A DNA stretch of 64,000 bases, from contig CAWGPM010000014.1 in NCBI GenBank assembly GCA_963824415.1, positions 248,001-312,000 on the forward strand. Direction: 5' to 3'. The stretch comes from JABDQA01 sp963824415. GTDB taxonomy: Bacteria > Desulfobacterota > Desulfobulbia > Desulfobulbales > Desulfocapsaceae. The position numbers and the translations under genes were made by a program. Under the pieces are notes generated by a model. It was not told the DNA's origin, did no database searches, and saw nothing but the letters and a program-made list of their open reading frames with translations. This document shows positions 17,175 through 25,560 of this stretch, in pieces. Position 1 is the stretch's first letter, and every line of letters begins with the position of its first letter.

Positions 17175-17405
17175 CAAATACTCCTTTGGGTAAATTGGCA
17201 GGCATGAATAATCCAGTGTTTTGTGAAGCTACCTAAATTGATGCGGATGTGCAACAAGGCAATGGTGGGCAGCTGAAAATGAGGCGACGGGCAAAACGGG
17301 CACGGATGACTATAGTTACTCCCAGTTGTTTCTGAAGCAGCGCGTATCAATAATGGTGAAGAATATACATAAACAGAAGTAACTATTTCAGATGGAGGAC
17401 AAACG

Positions 17406-18401
17406 ATGGCCCAGGCGACACAGGAAGTACATGCAATTGTGATGCATACAACCGGCGGACCCGAAGTGCTCTGTTGGGAGCGTCACGATCCGGGTACTCC
17501 GAAGCAGGGTGAGGTGCGCATTTCTCAAGAAGCGGTCGGGTTGAATTTTATCGACGTCTATCACCGTACCGGGCTCTACCCACTGCCTGCATTGCCGGCG
17601 GTTCCCGGCATGGAGGGGGCCGGTATTATCGAGCAGGTGGCTGACGATGTCGAAGAATTTTCAGTCGGCGACCGGGTGGCGTATGCCGGAGTGCCGCCGG
17701 GTGCCTATGCCCAGAGCCGGTGCATACCGGCGCACCGGCTGGTGAAACTTCCCGAAACGATTTCGACGCAGCAGGCTGCAGCCATGATGCTGCAGGGTAT
17801 GACAGCCCGCTATCTGCTCAAGGGCTGCTATCAGGTCGGGCCAGGAACCACGCTTTTGCTCCATGCCGCAGCCGGCGGGGTTGGTTCGATCGTGAGCCAG
17901 TGGGCCAGCCATCTTGGAGCGCGCGTCATCGGTACCGTAGGCAGCCAGGATAAAGCAGTGATCGCCAGGAACAATGGGTGTGATCATACGATTCTCTACG
18001 ATGAGCAGGATTTCGTCGAGGTGGTCCGCGAACTTACCCAAGGAGAGGGGGTGGACGTGGTGTATGATTCGGTCGGCCAGGCTACCTTCGAGGGTTCTCT
18101 GAGCTGCCTGCGCCCGCTCGGCATGATGGTCGCCTTCGGGCAATCCTCAGGGCCGATTGGGCCGTTCGATCTGGCGGCACTGGCAGCAGGTGGATCACTG
18201 TTTCTCACCAGGCCGAGCCTGATGCACTATACAGCCGCCCGCCAGGATCTGCTCGAGCACGCTAAAGATCTCTTTGAAGTGGTGACATCCGGGGCGGTGC
18301 AGATTCGGATCGGTACCACCTATCGGCTCGAAGACGCGGCGCAGGCCCACCGCGATCTGGAGGCCCGCAAAACGTCAGGCAGTTCCATTCTGCTGGTCTA
18401 A
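17406..18401 (+). CDS. qor: NADPH:quinone oxidoreductase (zinc-less MDR family)
   Basis: 331-residue medium-chain dehydrogenase/reductase of the quinone oxidoreductase type. It begins with the GroES-like domain (GLNFIDVYHRTGLYP is the quinone reductase signature) and continues with the NADP-binding Rossmann motif AAAGGVGS near residue 155. The structural zinc cysteine lobe is absent, as expected for this subfamily. A GGAGG site lies before the ATG. Transcribed alone, divergent from the flavin reductase gene and converging on the nickel ATPase gene. Confidence 0.9.
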   Translation: MAQATQEVHAIVMHTTGGPEVLCWERHDPGTPKQGEVRISQEAVGLNFIDVYHRTGLYPLPALPAVPGMEGAGIIEQVADDVEEFSVGDRVAYAGVPPGAYAQSRCIPAHRLVKLPETISTQQAAAMMLQGMTARYLLKGCYQVGPGTTLLLHAAAGGVGSIVSQWASHLGARVIGTVGSQDKAVIARNNGCDHTILYDEQDFVEVVRELTQGEGVDVVYDSVGQATFEGSLSCLRPLGMMVAFGQSSGPIGPFDLAALAAGGSLFLTRPSLMHYTAARQDLLEHAKDLFEVVTSGAVQIRIGTTYRLEDAAQAHRDLEARKTSGSSILLV

Positions 18402-18426
18402 GCGCAGATTCTGCCGGTTTCGGGGA

Positions 18427-19161
18427 TCAGTGATCGCCGTGTTTGTGGGGATGGGCGCCGTGGGGGTGGACGTGGTGGTGGGTGTGCAGGCTTGATTTCA
18501 GCGCGGGGCTTACCCGGCCATCTTCCATCGAGGCCAGATCGTGGCAGGTTTCCGCCAAAAAATCGTAGTCGTGTGAGATGATTATAAAGGCGAGTTCCAA
18601 CTTATTGGTGATCTCGATCAGTCGTAATCTGGTTCGTGGGTCGAGATTGTTGGTCGGCTCGTCGAGAAACAGGGCGCGCGGCTGCATTGACAGAATCGTG
18701 GCCAGTGACACCAGCTTTTTCTCGCCGCCGGACAGATGATGGGTCACCCGGTTTTCCAGGTGGGAGAGTCCTAACTCGGCCAGGGTATCCGAAGCCACGA
18801 GCCGGGCTTTATCCGGTGCGACCCCGAGATTGAGCGGTCCAAAGGCCACGTCCTCGATAACGGTCGGCGAGAAGAGCTGATCGTCGGCATCCTGAAACAG
18901 CATCCCGATTTCCCTGCGCAAGCGCTGGAAGCCGGCCTTGTCTTCGACTTTATCTCCCCTGAAAAAAATGGTTCCGGAGCGGACCTTGAGCAGTCCCATG
19001 ATGCAGTGAAACAGGGTTGTCTTACCGCAGCCGTTGGGGCCGATCAGTCCGAGGCGCTGTTGATGCTGGAGGGTGAGATTTATGCTATCAAGCACCGGCG
19101 GGCTTTCGTCGGAATAATAGAAACTCAGGTCTTCGACCTTAATAAGTGGCGGTGCAAGCAT
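18427..19161 (-). CDS. nikO: Nickel/cobalt ECF transporter ATPase with His-rich tail
   Basis: 244-residue ATP-binding protein of an energy-coupling factor transporter. Walker A is GPNGCGKTT, signature LSGGEKKLVSLATIL, Walker B ALFLDEPTNNLD. The C-terminus is a histidine-rich tail (HTHHHVHPHGAHPHKHGDH, 19 residues, ten His), which points to nickel or cobalt handling. Last gene of the minus-strand nikMLKQO set. cbiO is an equivalent name, but the accompanying NikK/NikL genes favour nickel. Confidence 0.9.
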   Translation of the reverse strand: MLAPPLIKVEDLSFYYSDESPPVLDSINLTLQHQQRLGLIGPNGCGKTTLFHCIMGLLKVRSGTIFFRGDKVEDKAGFQRLRREIGMLFQDADDQLFSPTVIEDVAFGPLNLGVAPDKARLVASDTLAELGLSHLENRVTHHLSGGEKKLVSLATILSMQPRALFLDEPTNNLDPRTRLRLIEITNKLELAFIIISHDYDFLAETCHDLASMEDGRVSPALKSSLHTHHHVHPHGAHPHKHGDH

Positions 19162-19168
19162 GGTTGTT

Positions 19169-19924
19169 CTAGCTCAGCAGAGATTCAACCCAGATAAGGC
19201 CGGCGGCAGCACCCATTGCTGCAGCGCAGAAGCAGATTTCACTGGTGCCGAAACGTGCTTGGTAGAGACTGTGGAAGCGTCCCTGAAAGCCCCGCAGAAG
19301 CATGGCCTTGCGCACCCGGTCTCCACGATGCAGGCTCTTGATCAGCGTCATGCCAAACAGATAGCCAAAGGTGCGATAGGTGTGCATATTGGTTGTCGGC
19401 TTGAAGCAGCGCACTCTGGCGGCCCGCAGCAAGCGCTGGTATTCCTGGCTGATAACGAAAATGTATCTATAGGAAAAAAGCAGCAGCAGACACAGCTTGA
19501 GCGGAACATGCAGACGTTCCAAAGCATGGCCCAGATCGGCGACGGATGAGGTGGCGATCAGTGCCATGATCAATAAAAAAACACCATTGGCCTTGAGACT
19601 GATCAGTCCGGCCAGGAGCAGACCCTGCAAGCTGATCGACAGCGGTCCCAGAGAGAACAGAATATCTCCGGGGTAGCTCAGCGGCAAGGTGACCCAGAGA
19701 AAACCGACGAAAGCGTTGACCAGCAGCAGACGTTTGACCACCATACGGATCGGCAGCCGAGCCAGCAGCACGAGCAGCAGGCCGAGCAGTAAACCACTGG
19801 CAGCAGCAGCAAAGGTGCGGCTGAGCGCCAGAATCATTACCAGAATAAGGCAGCTTACGAATTTTGCCCTGGTATCGAGTTGATGCAGAAACGATGAGCC
19901 ATAGCTGAATTGCTCAAAGTTCAT
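19169..19924 (-). CDS. nikQ: ECF transporter T component (CbiQ/NikQ)
   Basis: 251-residue transmembrane T component that couples the metal-binding S unit to the ATPase. About five transmembrane helices and the C-terminal ARVRC... RVRKAMLLRGFQ segments, which contain the Arg-rich coupling motif (AxVR/AMxxRG). It begins HQLDTRAKF, typical for CbiQ. The ATG overlaps the stop of the preceding NikK-like gene (ATGA), and the ATPase gene follows after seven bases. Confidence 0.9.
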   Translation of the reverse strand: MNFEQFSYGSSFLHQLDTRAKFVSCLILVMILALSRTFAAAASGLLLGLLLVLLARLPIRMVVKRLLLVNAFVGFLWVTLPLSYPGDILFSLGPLSISLQGLLLAGLISLKANGVFLLIMALIATSSVADLGHALERLHVPLKLCLLLLFSYRYIFVISQEYQRLLRAARVRCFKPTTNMHTYRTFGYLFGMTLIKSLHRGDRVRKAMLLRGFQGRFHSLYQARFGTSEICFCAAAMGAAAGLIWVESLLS

Positions 19925-20712
19925 CGCTGCTGGTACTCATCCATACGAATCCACAGGACTCCGCCCAGTTCCACCGGCTTGTCGTTGCCCTGCGGATCTT
20001 TGAGCTTATAGCCTGCCTCGGTGAGCGAGGAAAATCCCCACCAGCCGCTCAACGGGCAGGTGAAGGTGAAGACCCCGTTAGGGTCGGTGGTGATGACCTG
20101 GGTGGTGTGGTAGTCGGTGGGCGGCTGGTAGCGGCCAGCCTCGTCGTAGAACTCGACTTCCACGGTGGCAAAGGGGGCAGGCTTGCCGTCGAACAGCACC
20201 TGGCCGGTGAAGCTGTTGCCCTGGTAATTGCCAAACGGCCTGAGCAGCGGTTTTATTTCCACCGGTAGACCGAGCAGATGCTGCCAGCCTTCGTCGCTGC
20301 CGAAAACACCGACCAGCGTCTTGGTGTAGTGAATGATATAGCTGTCCTCCAGCGGTTCCCAATAGGGTTGGGGTTCCATAATGAACTGATAGACCCCCGG
20401 TCTTTCCGGGGTGTAATGGCAGCGGTACCCTGCACTGCCCATGATCGAAGCCGCTTCAAGGCAGCCGTCCAGATCGATTTCCGTGTCGTTGGCAACCCCG
20501 TAAAAGCGCGTTGGCCGCACAAGGTCCATGCCGACACCTTCGAACGGATGTGAAAATGACAGGGACAGCTCGACCGTGCGCTGCTGCTGGTCAACTGCCG
20601 GTGTGGAGGCAATGACCATGCCAAAATGGGCCTCAGCCTTGGTGGCCGGGAGGATAAGGATAGTCAGCACGGCCATGAGAGCGGTTGTCAGGACAGGGGA
20701 AATGGTTTTCAT
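19921..20712 (-). CDS. nikK: Periplasmic DUF4198 / NikK-like protein
   Basis: 263 residues with a signal peptide (MKTISPVLTTALMAVLT... ending EA) exposing an N-terminal His as AHFGM, a known feature of NikK-type DUF4198 proteins and a possible metal ligand. The body is beta-rich with two Ig-like parts (SFSHPFEG; TTDPNGVFTFTCPLSGWWGF). GAGGTGA precedes the ATG. Such proteins accompany nickel ECF transporters and are thought to deliver or gate metal at the outer face. Confidence 0.82.
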   Translation of the reverse strand: MKTISPVLTTALMAVLTILILPATKAEAHFGMVIASTPAVDQQQRTVELSLSFSHPFEGVGMDLVRPTRFYGVANDTEIDLDGCLEAASIMGSAGYRCHYTPERPGVYQFIMEPQPYWEPLEDSYIIHYTKTLVGVFGSDEGWQHLLGLPVEIKPLLRPFGNYQGNSFTGQVLFDGKPAPFATVEVEFYDEAGRYQPPTDYHTTQVITTDPNGVFTFTCPLSGWWGFSSLTEAGYKLKDPQGNDKPVELGGVLWIRMDEYQQR

Positions 20713-20720
20713 GATTCACC

Positions 20721-21332
20721 TCAGTTTTGCTTGTTGCGTTTTCGTGATACCGTATAAGCGATGATGCCGCCAATGCCGACGATGAAACCCAGCCCGCCGA
20801 GAATATCTTTCAGTCCCGGTGCTGATGCCTGCTGCTGAGCAAGCATCTGTTTTACCGGTACAAGTTTTTCTTCGACCACCTCACCAATCATCCGGCGCAG
20901 TTCATCGGTATTGATTGGCAGTGAATTGGTTTCCAGGGTTTTACCGTCGGTGGGCGGCTTGTTGACGAGCGCTTGCTGACTGCTTGCTGCCGTTTCTGCA
21001 ACGGTTTGCAGAAGCCATTCGGCCCGGTGGCCGGGGCCGGCTTCCAGCACCACGAGCAGCGGCCCCGTCTGTGGCCGCCCTGTTTCATTCAAGGCGATGG
21101 AAAAGCTTCCATCATCGTCGGTTTTGGTGCGTGCCAGTGTTGTTTTGTCGTCAGGATCGAGGATAAGGATATCTGCGTTCTTCGCTTTTTTACCGCCGCC
21201 AACGGTGGCCTCGCCTCGGATAGTTTGCCCATCCAGGTAGGCAAAGACCTGAACATTGTGAGCGGCGACAGTCGCAGCCAGACCCAGGACGAGCAGCGTC
21301 GCCGCAACAAGGAGGAAAAAAGGTCTGATCAC
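20721..21332 (-). CDS. nikL: NikL-like membrane-anchored accessory protein
   Basis: 203 residues. Signal peptide ending VAAHNVQVF (His exposed after cleavage), a carboxypeptidase-regulatory-like beta domain (GEATVGGGKK... TDDDGSFSIAL), a helical linker and a C-terminal transmembrane segment (LGGLGFIVGIGGIIAYTV) with a basic tail. This layout fits NikL of nickel ECF systems. The start is GTG at 21332, overlapping the NikM stop (GTGA). Paired with NikK as extra components of the transporter. Confidence 0.78.
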   Translation of the reverse strand: MIRPFFLLVAATLLVLGLAATVAAHNVQVFAYLDGQTIRGEATVGGGKKAKNADILILDPDDKTTLARTKTDDDGSFSIALNETGRPQTGPLLVVLEAGPGHRAEWLLQTVAETAASSQQALVNKPPTDGKTLETNSLPINTDELRRMIGEVVEEKLVPVKQMLAQQQASAPGLKDILGGLGFIVGIGGIIAYTVSRKRNKQN

Positions 21333-21931
21333 TGGTGCCCTCCATTGAGAAGATCCGGGTGCACCCGGGCCAGAAAGGAGACGGTGAACATGGTAACCAC
21401 CCCTTCGATCAGCATGATAGGCAGATTGGCCAGGATGGTAAGCTTGGCCGTCGTCAAAAAACCGATGTCCGAGAAGGCCAGCGCGGCGGCCATGCAGAGC
21501 GCCGACAAAAATATGGCTCCAGCTCCGCCGAGAAAGCCGGCCAGCATCCTGGTGCGCTCATTGAGCAGAAGCGGACGCAGCAGGTAGTAGCAGACTACGG
21601 CAGGGATTGCCATCGTGGCGGTATTGACACCGAGTACCATGAGGCCGCCGTATTGAAAGAATATGGCCTGCAGCAGCAGACCGACCAGAATGGCCGGAAA
21701 ACTGGCCCAGCCGAGAATCATGCCGAGCAGTCCGTTGAGCACCAGATGGATGGAGGCGGGGCCTATGGGCACGTGAATCAGCGAGGCGACGAAAAATGCA
21801 CCGGTCAGCATCGAGACGCCCATGATGCGGTCGATATTGAGCTTTTTGAGCCCGATGGCGGTGCCGGTGGCTGTCAGCAATGCCCCGCTGATAAGTACCG
21901 GAGCCGACAATATACCTTCAGAGATATGCAT
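21329..21931 (-). CDS. nikM: Nickel ECF substrate-binding membrane component
   Basis: 200-residue S component. The N-terminus MHISEG places the alpha-amino group and His2 for metal binding, as in CbiM/NikM. Additional conserved histidines lie in SLIHVPIGPASIHLVLNG. Six to seven transmembrane helices are predicted. First gene of the operon; no clear ribosome binding site is visible before the ATG at 21931. Upstream lies a long palindromic element rather than a recognisable NikR operator. Confidence 0.92.
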   Translation of the reverse strand: MHISEGILSAPVLISGALLTATGTAIGLKKLNIDRIMGVSMLTGAFFVASLIHVPIGPASIHLVLNGLLGMILGWASFPAILVGLLLQAIFFQYGGLMVLGVNTATMAIPAVVCYYLLRPLLLNERTRMLAGFLGGAGAIFLSALCMAAALAFSDIGFLTTAKLTILANLPIMLIEGVVTMFTVSFLARVHPDLLNGGHQ

Positions 21932-21957
21932 CTAAGGTTTCAATATTTATAAAATGT

Positions 21958-22100
21958 AGAGCCACTTGCAAAACGTCCTTTTCGCCCAAACTCTGCGTTA
22001 TGCTCAAAATTTTATCCTCGGGATATTAAGTATATGCCTGCGTTAAAATTTTTCTCATGCCTTGATTTTGGACGAAAACCCTCATTTTGCAAAAGGCTCT
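21958..22100. repeat. Imperfect 143-bp palindromic element (MITE-like)
   Basis: The ends form a long inverted repeat: AGAGCC.. TTGCAAAA..TTTTCG.CCAAA at 21958-21990 pairs with TTTGG.CGAAAA..TTTTGCAA..GGCTCT at about 22067-22100. A second, inner pair involves AAAATTTTA tracts around 22006-22014 and 22044-22052. The element has no coding capacity. It is flanked by TA-rich DNA and lies between the divergent nikM and aspartate kinase genes. A single copy is present in the window, so a non-autonomous mobile element is an inference. Confidence 0.65.
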
Positions 22101-22240
22101 GTATAGTAAAATATACTATTTGACGTGTGTCCGTTGATCAGCGTTCCAGCTTCAATCGGCGGCCACGGTAACACAAAATTAAAATTCGTAATACTAATAA
22201 CCATGTTTTTTTATAGCTGTCAATACTCTGTCAAGACTAT

Positions 22241-22496
22241 CCTGAATATTCCACGAGTTGAGACAGCCTGCCGGCCAAGGAGACTTGGGAAAGGCCATAA
22301 AAGTACGGCCTTCCCCAAAAGCGGCGCGGGATAGCAGGCTGTAACGACCCGCCTGAAGATTGGAAATTCTATATTTTCATTATTGGTTCTGAAGGTACAA
22401 ATTGTGTCATCACCATACTTGCAAAAGCTCTTGAACAACTGATTGATATCGATTTAATATCAATGATTTTTGTTGTTTTTCGATTAAATATCCAGG
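22241..22496 (+). repeat. Dispersed structured repeat, copy 1 (full length)
   Basis: 256-bp element bounded by CCTGAATATT and AATATCCAGG, which are inverted relative to each other. Near the 5' end, arms 22263-22271 and 22334-22342 form a 9-bp stem (ACAGCCTGC/GCAGGCTGT). It encloses a CCAAG-GAGA-CTTGG hairpin (22275-22288) and a second hairpin of GGGAAAGGCC with GGCCTTCCC. Copies 2 (36395-36652) and 3 (25317-25430) share the design. It lies upstream of the aspartate kinase gene in the same orientation. Confidence 0.75.
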
Positions 22497-22701
22497 CCAG
22501 GCTCCGGCAGGGTTTGATCATTGGCGGCAACAACACTATAATGGTGCGATACAAGCAAATCAGGCAGAAAAGCTGCACATGAGGCCAAAATAGCCTTGGC
22601 GCCAAGCGTCTGTATAGAGATTGACTCACATATTCCGGTCCGGAACTGGTATAAACCACTGGAACGTTACTTGATCATCAAAGTAAAACAGGCAAGAAGC
22701 G

Positions 22702-24087
22702 ATGAAAAGCCATACACTGCGTGTTGAAAAGATCGGCGGGACCTCGATGTCGCGTTTCCCCGAGATCATCGATAATATCATCCTGAGAAACGAGGATGAC
22801 GTCTTTGGCAGGGTCTATGTGGTATCGGCCTACGCTGGGGTGACCGATGATCTTCTCGAGCACAAGAAAACGAGGCAGCCGGGGATTTACAAGCTCTTCG
22901 AGGAACAGGAGAACTATCCGCGTAAAATGCTGGCCCTGCGGGATCGGTTGGTCGAGTTCAACCAGAGCCTGGCGGGATCCGGACTCGATGTTTCAGAGGC
23001 TAACGACTTTATCGTCGATCGTATCGATCTGTCGATTAACATCCTGCGCAGTATGGAGAACGTGCTCGCTTCAGGTTATGTATCGCGCGGTGAGCTTCTG
23101 CTTGCTGCTCGGGAACTGCTGGCTTCATTAGGAGAGATGCATAGCGCCTTCAACTCCGCCAACATTCTGAAGCAGAGGGGCTATAAGGCAACCTTTGTGG
23201 ATTTGAGCGGCTGGGAGGACGGCCGGCAGTTGACCATTGATCAGCGCATCAAGGATAGTTTCAACGAGATCGACCCGTTTTCCACCATCTGTTTCGCCAC
23301 CGGCTATACCAAGGGCACCGAGGGAATCATGCGCGAATTCGACCGCGGTTATTCGGAGGTGACTTTTTCCAAGGTTGCGGTGCTGCTGGGTGCTTCCGAG
23401 GCGATTATCCATAAAGAATACCATCTCTGTTCGGGCGATCCGCTGATGATCGGCGAAGAATTTGCCCATCCGGTCTGTAATACGAATTACGATGTGGCCG
23501 ATCAACTCGCCGATGTCGGCATGGAGGCCATCCACCCCAAAGCCTCCAAGCCGCTGGAAATCAACTCGATTCCGATACGGGTGAAAAACGCCTTCGATCC
23601 TGATCATCCAGGCACCCTGATCACCAACGATTTCGTAGCCCCGGAGTCCAAGGTGGAGATAGTCACCGGCTCGAACCAGGTGGTCTGTCTCGAGATCCAC
23701 GATACCAGAATGGTGGGCGAAGCGGGTTTTGACCGGCGGATCATGGAAGTCTTCGACGGCCACGGCGTATCGTATATCAGTAAGATGACCAACGCCAATA
23801 CCATCGATATGATTATCCTCGAACGTGAATGCACGCCGCATCTGGTGGCCGAACTCAGCGACAATTTCGAATTGATCACCACCACCCGGGTGGCGATTGT
23901 CTGCGCCATTGGCTCAAATATCGCCCAGCCCGGCATCATGGCCAGGGCCACCAGGGCTCTGGCCGAAGATAAGATCAATATCCTGGCGGTCTCCCAGACC
24001 ACCCGGCAGACCAACATGCAGTTCATCGTCAACCGTGACGAATTTGCCAAGGCCCAGCGCGCACTGCATGCGGCACTCTGCATGTAA
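22702..24087 (+). CDS. Aspartate kinase, Ask_Ect-like
   Basis: 461-residue aspartokinase catalysing ATP-dependent phosphorylation of L-aspartate. The N-terminal kinase signature is VEKIGGTSMSRF (residues 8-19). Characteristic blocks DRGYSEVTFSKVAVL, HKEYHLCSGDP and TNYDVADQL... GMEAIHPKA match the ectoine-associated aspartokinase subtype. Two C-terminal ACT-type regions follow (EIVTGSN...; VAIVCAIGSN). No ectABC genes are in the window, so whether it serves ectoine, hydroxyectoine or general Asp-family synthesis is open. The ribosome binding site is weak (AAGAAGCG). Copy 1 of the dispersed repeat ends about 200 bases upstream. Confidence 0.88.
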   Translation: MKSHTLRVEKIGGTSMSRFPEIIDNIILRNEDDVFGRVYVVSAYAGVTDDLLEHKKTRQPGIYKLFEEQENYPRKMLALRDRLVEFNQSLAGSGLDVSEANDFIVDRIDLSINILRSMENVLASGYVSRGELLLAARELLASLGEMHSAFNSANILKQRGYKATFVDLSGWEDGRQLTIDQRIKDSFNEIDPFSTICFATGYTKGTEGIMREFDRGYSEVTFSKVAVLLGASEAIIHKEYHLCSGDPLMIGEEFAHPVCNTNYDVADQLADVGMEAIHPKASKPLEINSIPIRVKNAFDPDHPGTLITNDFVAPESKVEIVTGSNQVVCLEIHDTRMVGEAGFDRRIMEVFDGHGVSYISKMTNANTIDMIILERECTPHLVAELSDNFELITTTRVAIVCAIGSNIAQPGIMARATRALAEDKINILAVSQTTRQTNMQFIVNRDEFAKAQRALHAALCM

Positions 24088-24223
24088 CCCGGCATAGTCG
24101 TCATTGCCTGGAACCTGAAAAAACGGTTGAAAATCTTGATAGGGATTGCCTGATGCGGGCAAGTGGCGAATGCGGCAGACGGGCTTAGTGCTATCCGCCG
24201 CATCCATGCGAGGCAGTAATTGA

Positions 24224-24439
24224 TCAGGTCTGCGGCCAGGCCACACCTGTTTCTTCATCGACCAGATAACAGAACCGGTTCCACTCAAATTCCTTACCTG
24301 AGATCGGACAGCGCAGCGTCACCTTGTGCTCACCGATGGCGGCGACTTCCCAGTCACCTGCGCGTCTGGTGCCCTCGATTCTGATTTTCTGTCCGACGGT
24401 AAAGGGATACGGTTTGAAAACAGCAACATCGTGGGTCAT
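24224..24439 (-). CDS. Small conserved-looking protein, unknown function
   Basis: 71 residues, with a good ribosome binding site (CGGAGG) before the ATG. It is beta-rich, with alternating hydrophobic and charged segments (FTVGQKIRIEGTRRAGDWEVAAIG, then EFEWNRFCYLV), which suggests a small SH3- or OB-like barrel. It has two Cys, no catalytic motif, no signal peptide. It lies immediately downstream of cooC on the same strand and could be co-transcribed with it. I do not recognise the family. Confidence 0.6.
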   Translation of the reverse strand: MTHDVAVFKPYPFTVGQKIRIEGTRRAGDWEVAAIGEHKVTLRCPISGKEFEWNRFCYLVDEETGVAWPQT

Positions 24440-24501
24440 GCTGAGCCTCCGGCCGCTTGTATCAGTGCGGCTTACGATTTGATAAGATCAGGCTGTGCTG
24501 T

Positions 24502-25259
24502 TCATACGGGGCAGGTTTCCTGCAGCATCGCCTCGACGGCCGCCACGGCCGGTGAATCGTCCGGCAATTCCATCAGAGAGCGCTTCTCCATATCGAAATC
24601 GAGCAGAGCAGGGTCATCGGGGATGATCGCCACAATCGGCAAACCGATCTCTTCCACTTCTTCGAGGAACTTGTCGTTGAGTTTTTCGGGTCCGCGGGTG
24701 ACGACGATCCCGAATTCGCCTACCTTCAATTTAAGGCTGCCCAGCATCTCGTTGATCCGGCGCAGGCTCGGAGGCCGCGCAGGGAATAGTCCGTTACCAG
24801 GTAGAGCGTGTCGACCTTGCCGCTGGTCCGTCTGCTCAGATGCTCCATACCGGCCTCGTTGTCGACCACCATGTAGCGGTAGCTCTGGCTCAGCCGGTCG
24901 GTGAAATTGTGCAGGATATTGTTGACCATGCAGTAGCAGCCCTGGCCCTCCTGGCGTCCCATAACCAGAAGATCGAACTCCGGTTTCTCGATCAGGGCCT
25001 GCTCAACCAGGCTCTCGAGATAGATGGTTTTGTCCATTCCCGAGGGTACGCCCTGGGGATCGCGCATGAAATTTTCACGGATATCGCCGATGGTTGTGGT
25101 GACGTCAAGCCCCAGCGTCTCACCGAGATTGCTGTTCGGGTCGGCGTCCACGGCCAGTATCGGGGCCTGTCCGTTCTTCGAGAGGCTGCGGATAACCAGT
25201 GCCGCCACGGTCGTTTTGCCGACCCCGCCTTTGCCGGCGAATGCGATTATTTTGCTCAT
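24502..25259 (-). pseudogene. cooC: CooC-type CO dehydrogenase maturation ATPase, frameshifted
   Basis: MinD/CooC-type ATPase that inserts nickel into carbon monoxide dehydrogenase. The first frame has the deviant Walker A KGGVGKTT (residues 9-16), then DADPNSNLGETLG and the CxC-like GCYCMVNN. It reads well up to VTDYSLRGLR and then goes out of frame near 24770. The correct continuation, RRINEMLGSLKLKVGEFGIV, resumes in another frame and runs to 24502. A single missing base around 24765-24772 would restore one protein of about 252 residues. It could be a sequencing error or a recent inactivation. The CODH catalytic gene is not in the window. Copy 3 of the dispersed repeat lies directly upstream. 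Confidence 0.8.
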
Positions 25260-25316
25260 AGTGTGTTTTCAGTTGTCAGAGGTTTGCTATCCGGTTGCAT
25301 TTTAGCCTTAATGTTT

Positions 25317-25430
25317 AACGAGTCGATGCAGCCCAGCTATCCTGCGTCGCTTTTGGGGAAGGCCGCACATATATAGCCGTCCCCAAGTCTTCTTGGTTTG
25401 CAGGCCGTCTCAACTCGTGAAATATCCAGG
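25317..25430 (-). repeat. Dispersed structured repeat, copy 3 (truncated)
   Basis: On the minus strand this copy begins CCTGGATATTTCACGAG like the other two, and has the CCAAG-AAGA-CTTGG hairpin (25383-25396), a G-rich/C-rich hairpin and a degenerate closing arm. Similarity stops around 25317, so the 3' half of the element is missing. It ends about 58 bases before the cooC start codon and is in the same direction, so it would be in the cooC leader if transcribed. Confidence 0.65.
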
Positions 25431-25481
25431 TTACGCTCATCGCACATCAGTATAAGCATGGTATGAAGCATGCACTACCAC

Positions 25482-25540
25482 AAAAAAAGGAGCAGGCCGG
25501 CTCAGACCGGAATATTTCGGGTCCAGCCGGCGTACTCCTT
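25482..25540 (-). terminator. Strong intrinsic terminator of the hdr gene pair
   Basis: Read on the minus strand, AAGGAG..GCCGGCT..GACC folds onto GGTC..AGCCGGC..CTCCTT and is followed by a run of T residues (25488-25482). It starts about 20 bases after the hdrB stop codon and isolates this operon from cooC. Confidence 0.88.
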
Positions 25541-25560
25541 GAAGTACGTCCGTTTTACGA

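Noticed and set aside
22220..22438. Open frame on the minus strand over repeat copy 1 and a similar one at 36391-36573
   Set aside because: Both are antisense to the same repeat and share residues only because the repeat is shared; no ribosome binding site, no domain. They reflect the element, not a protein family.
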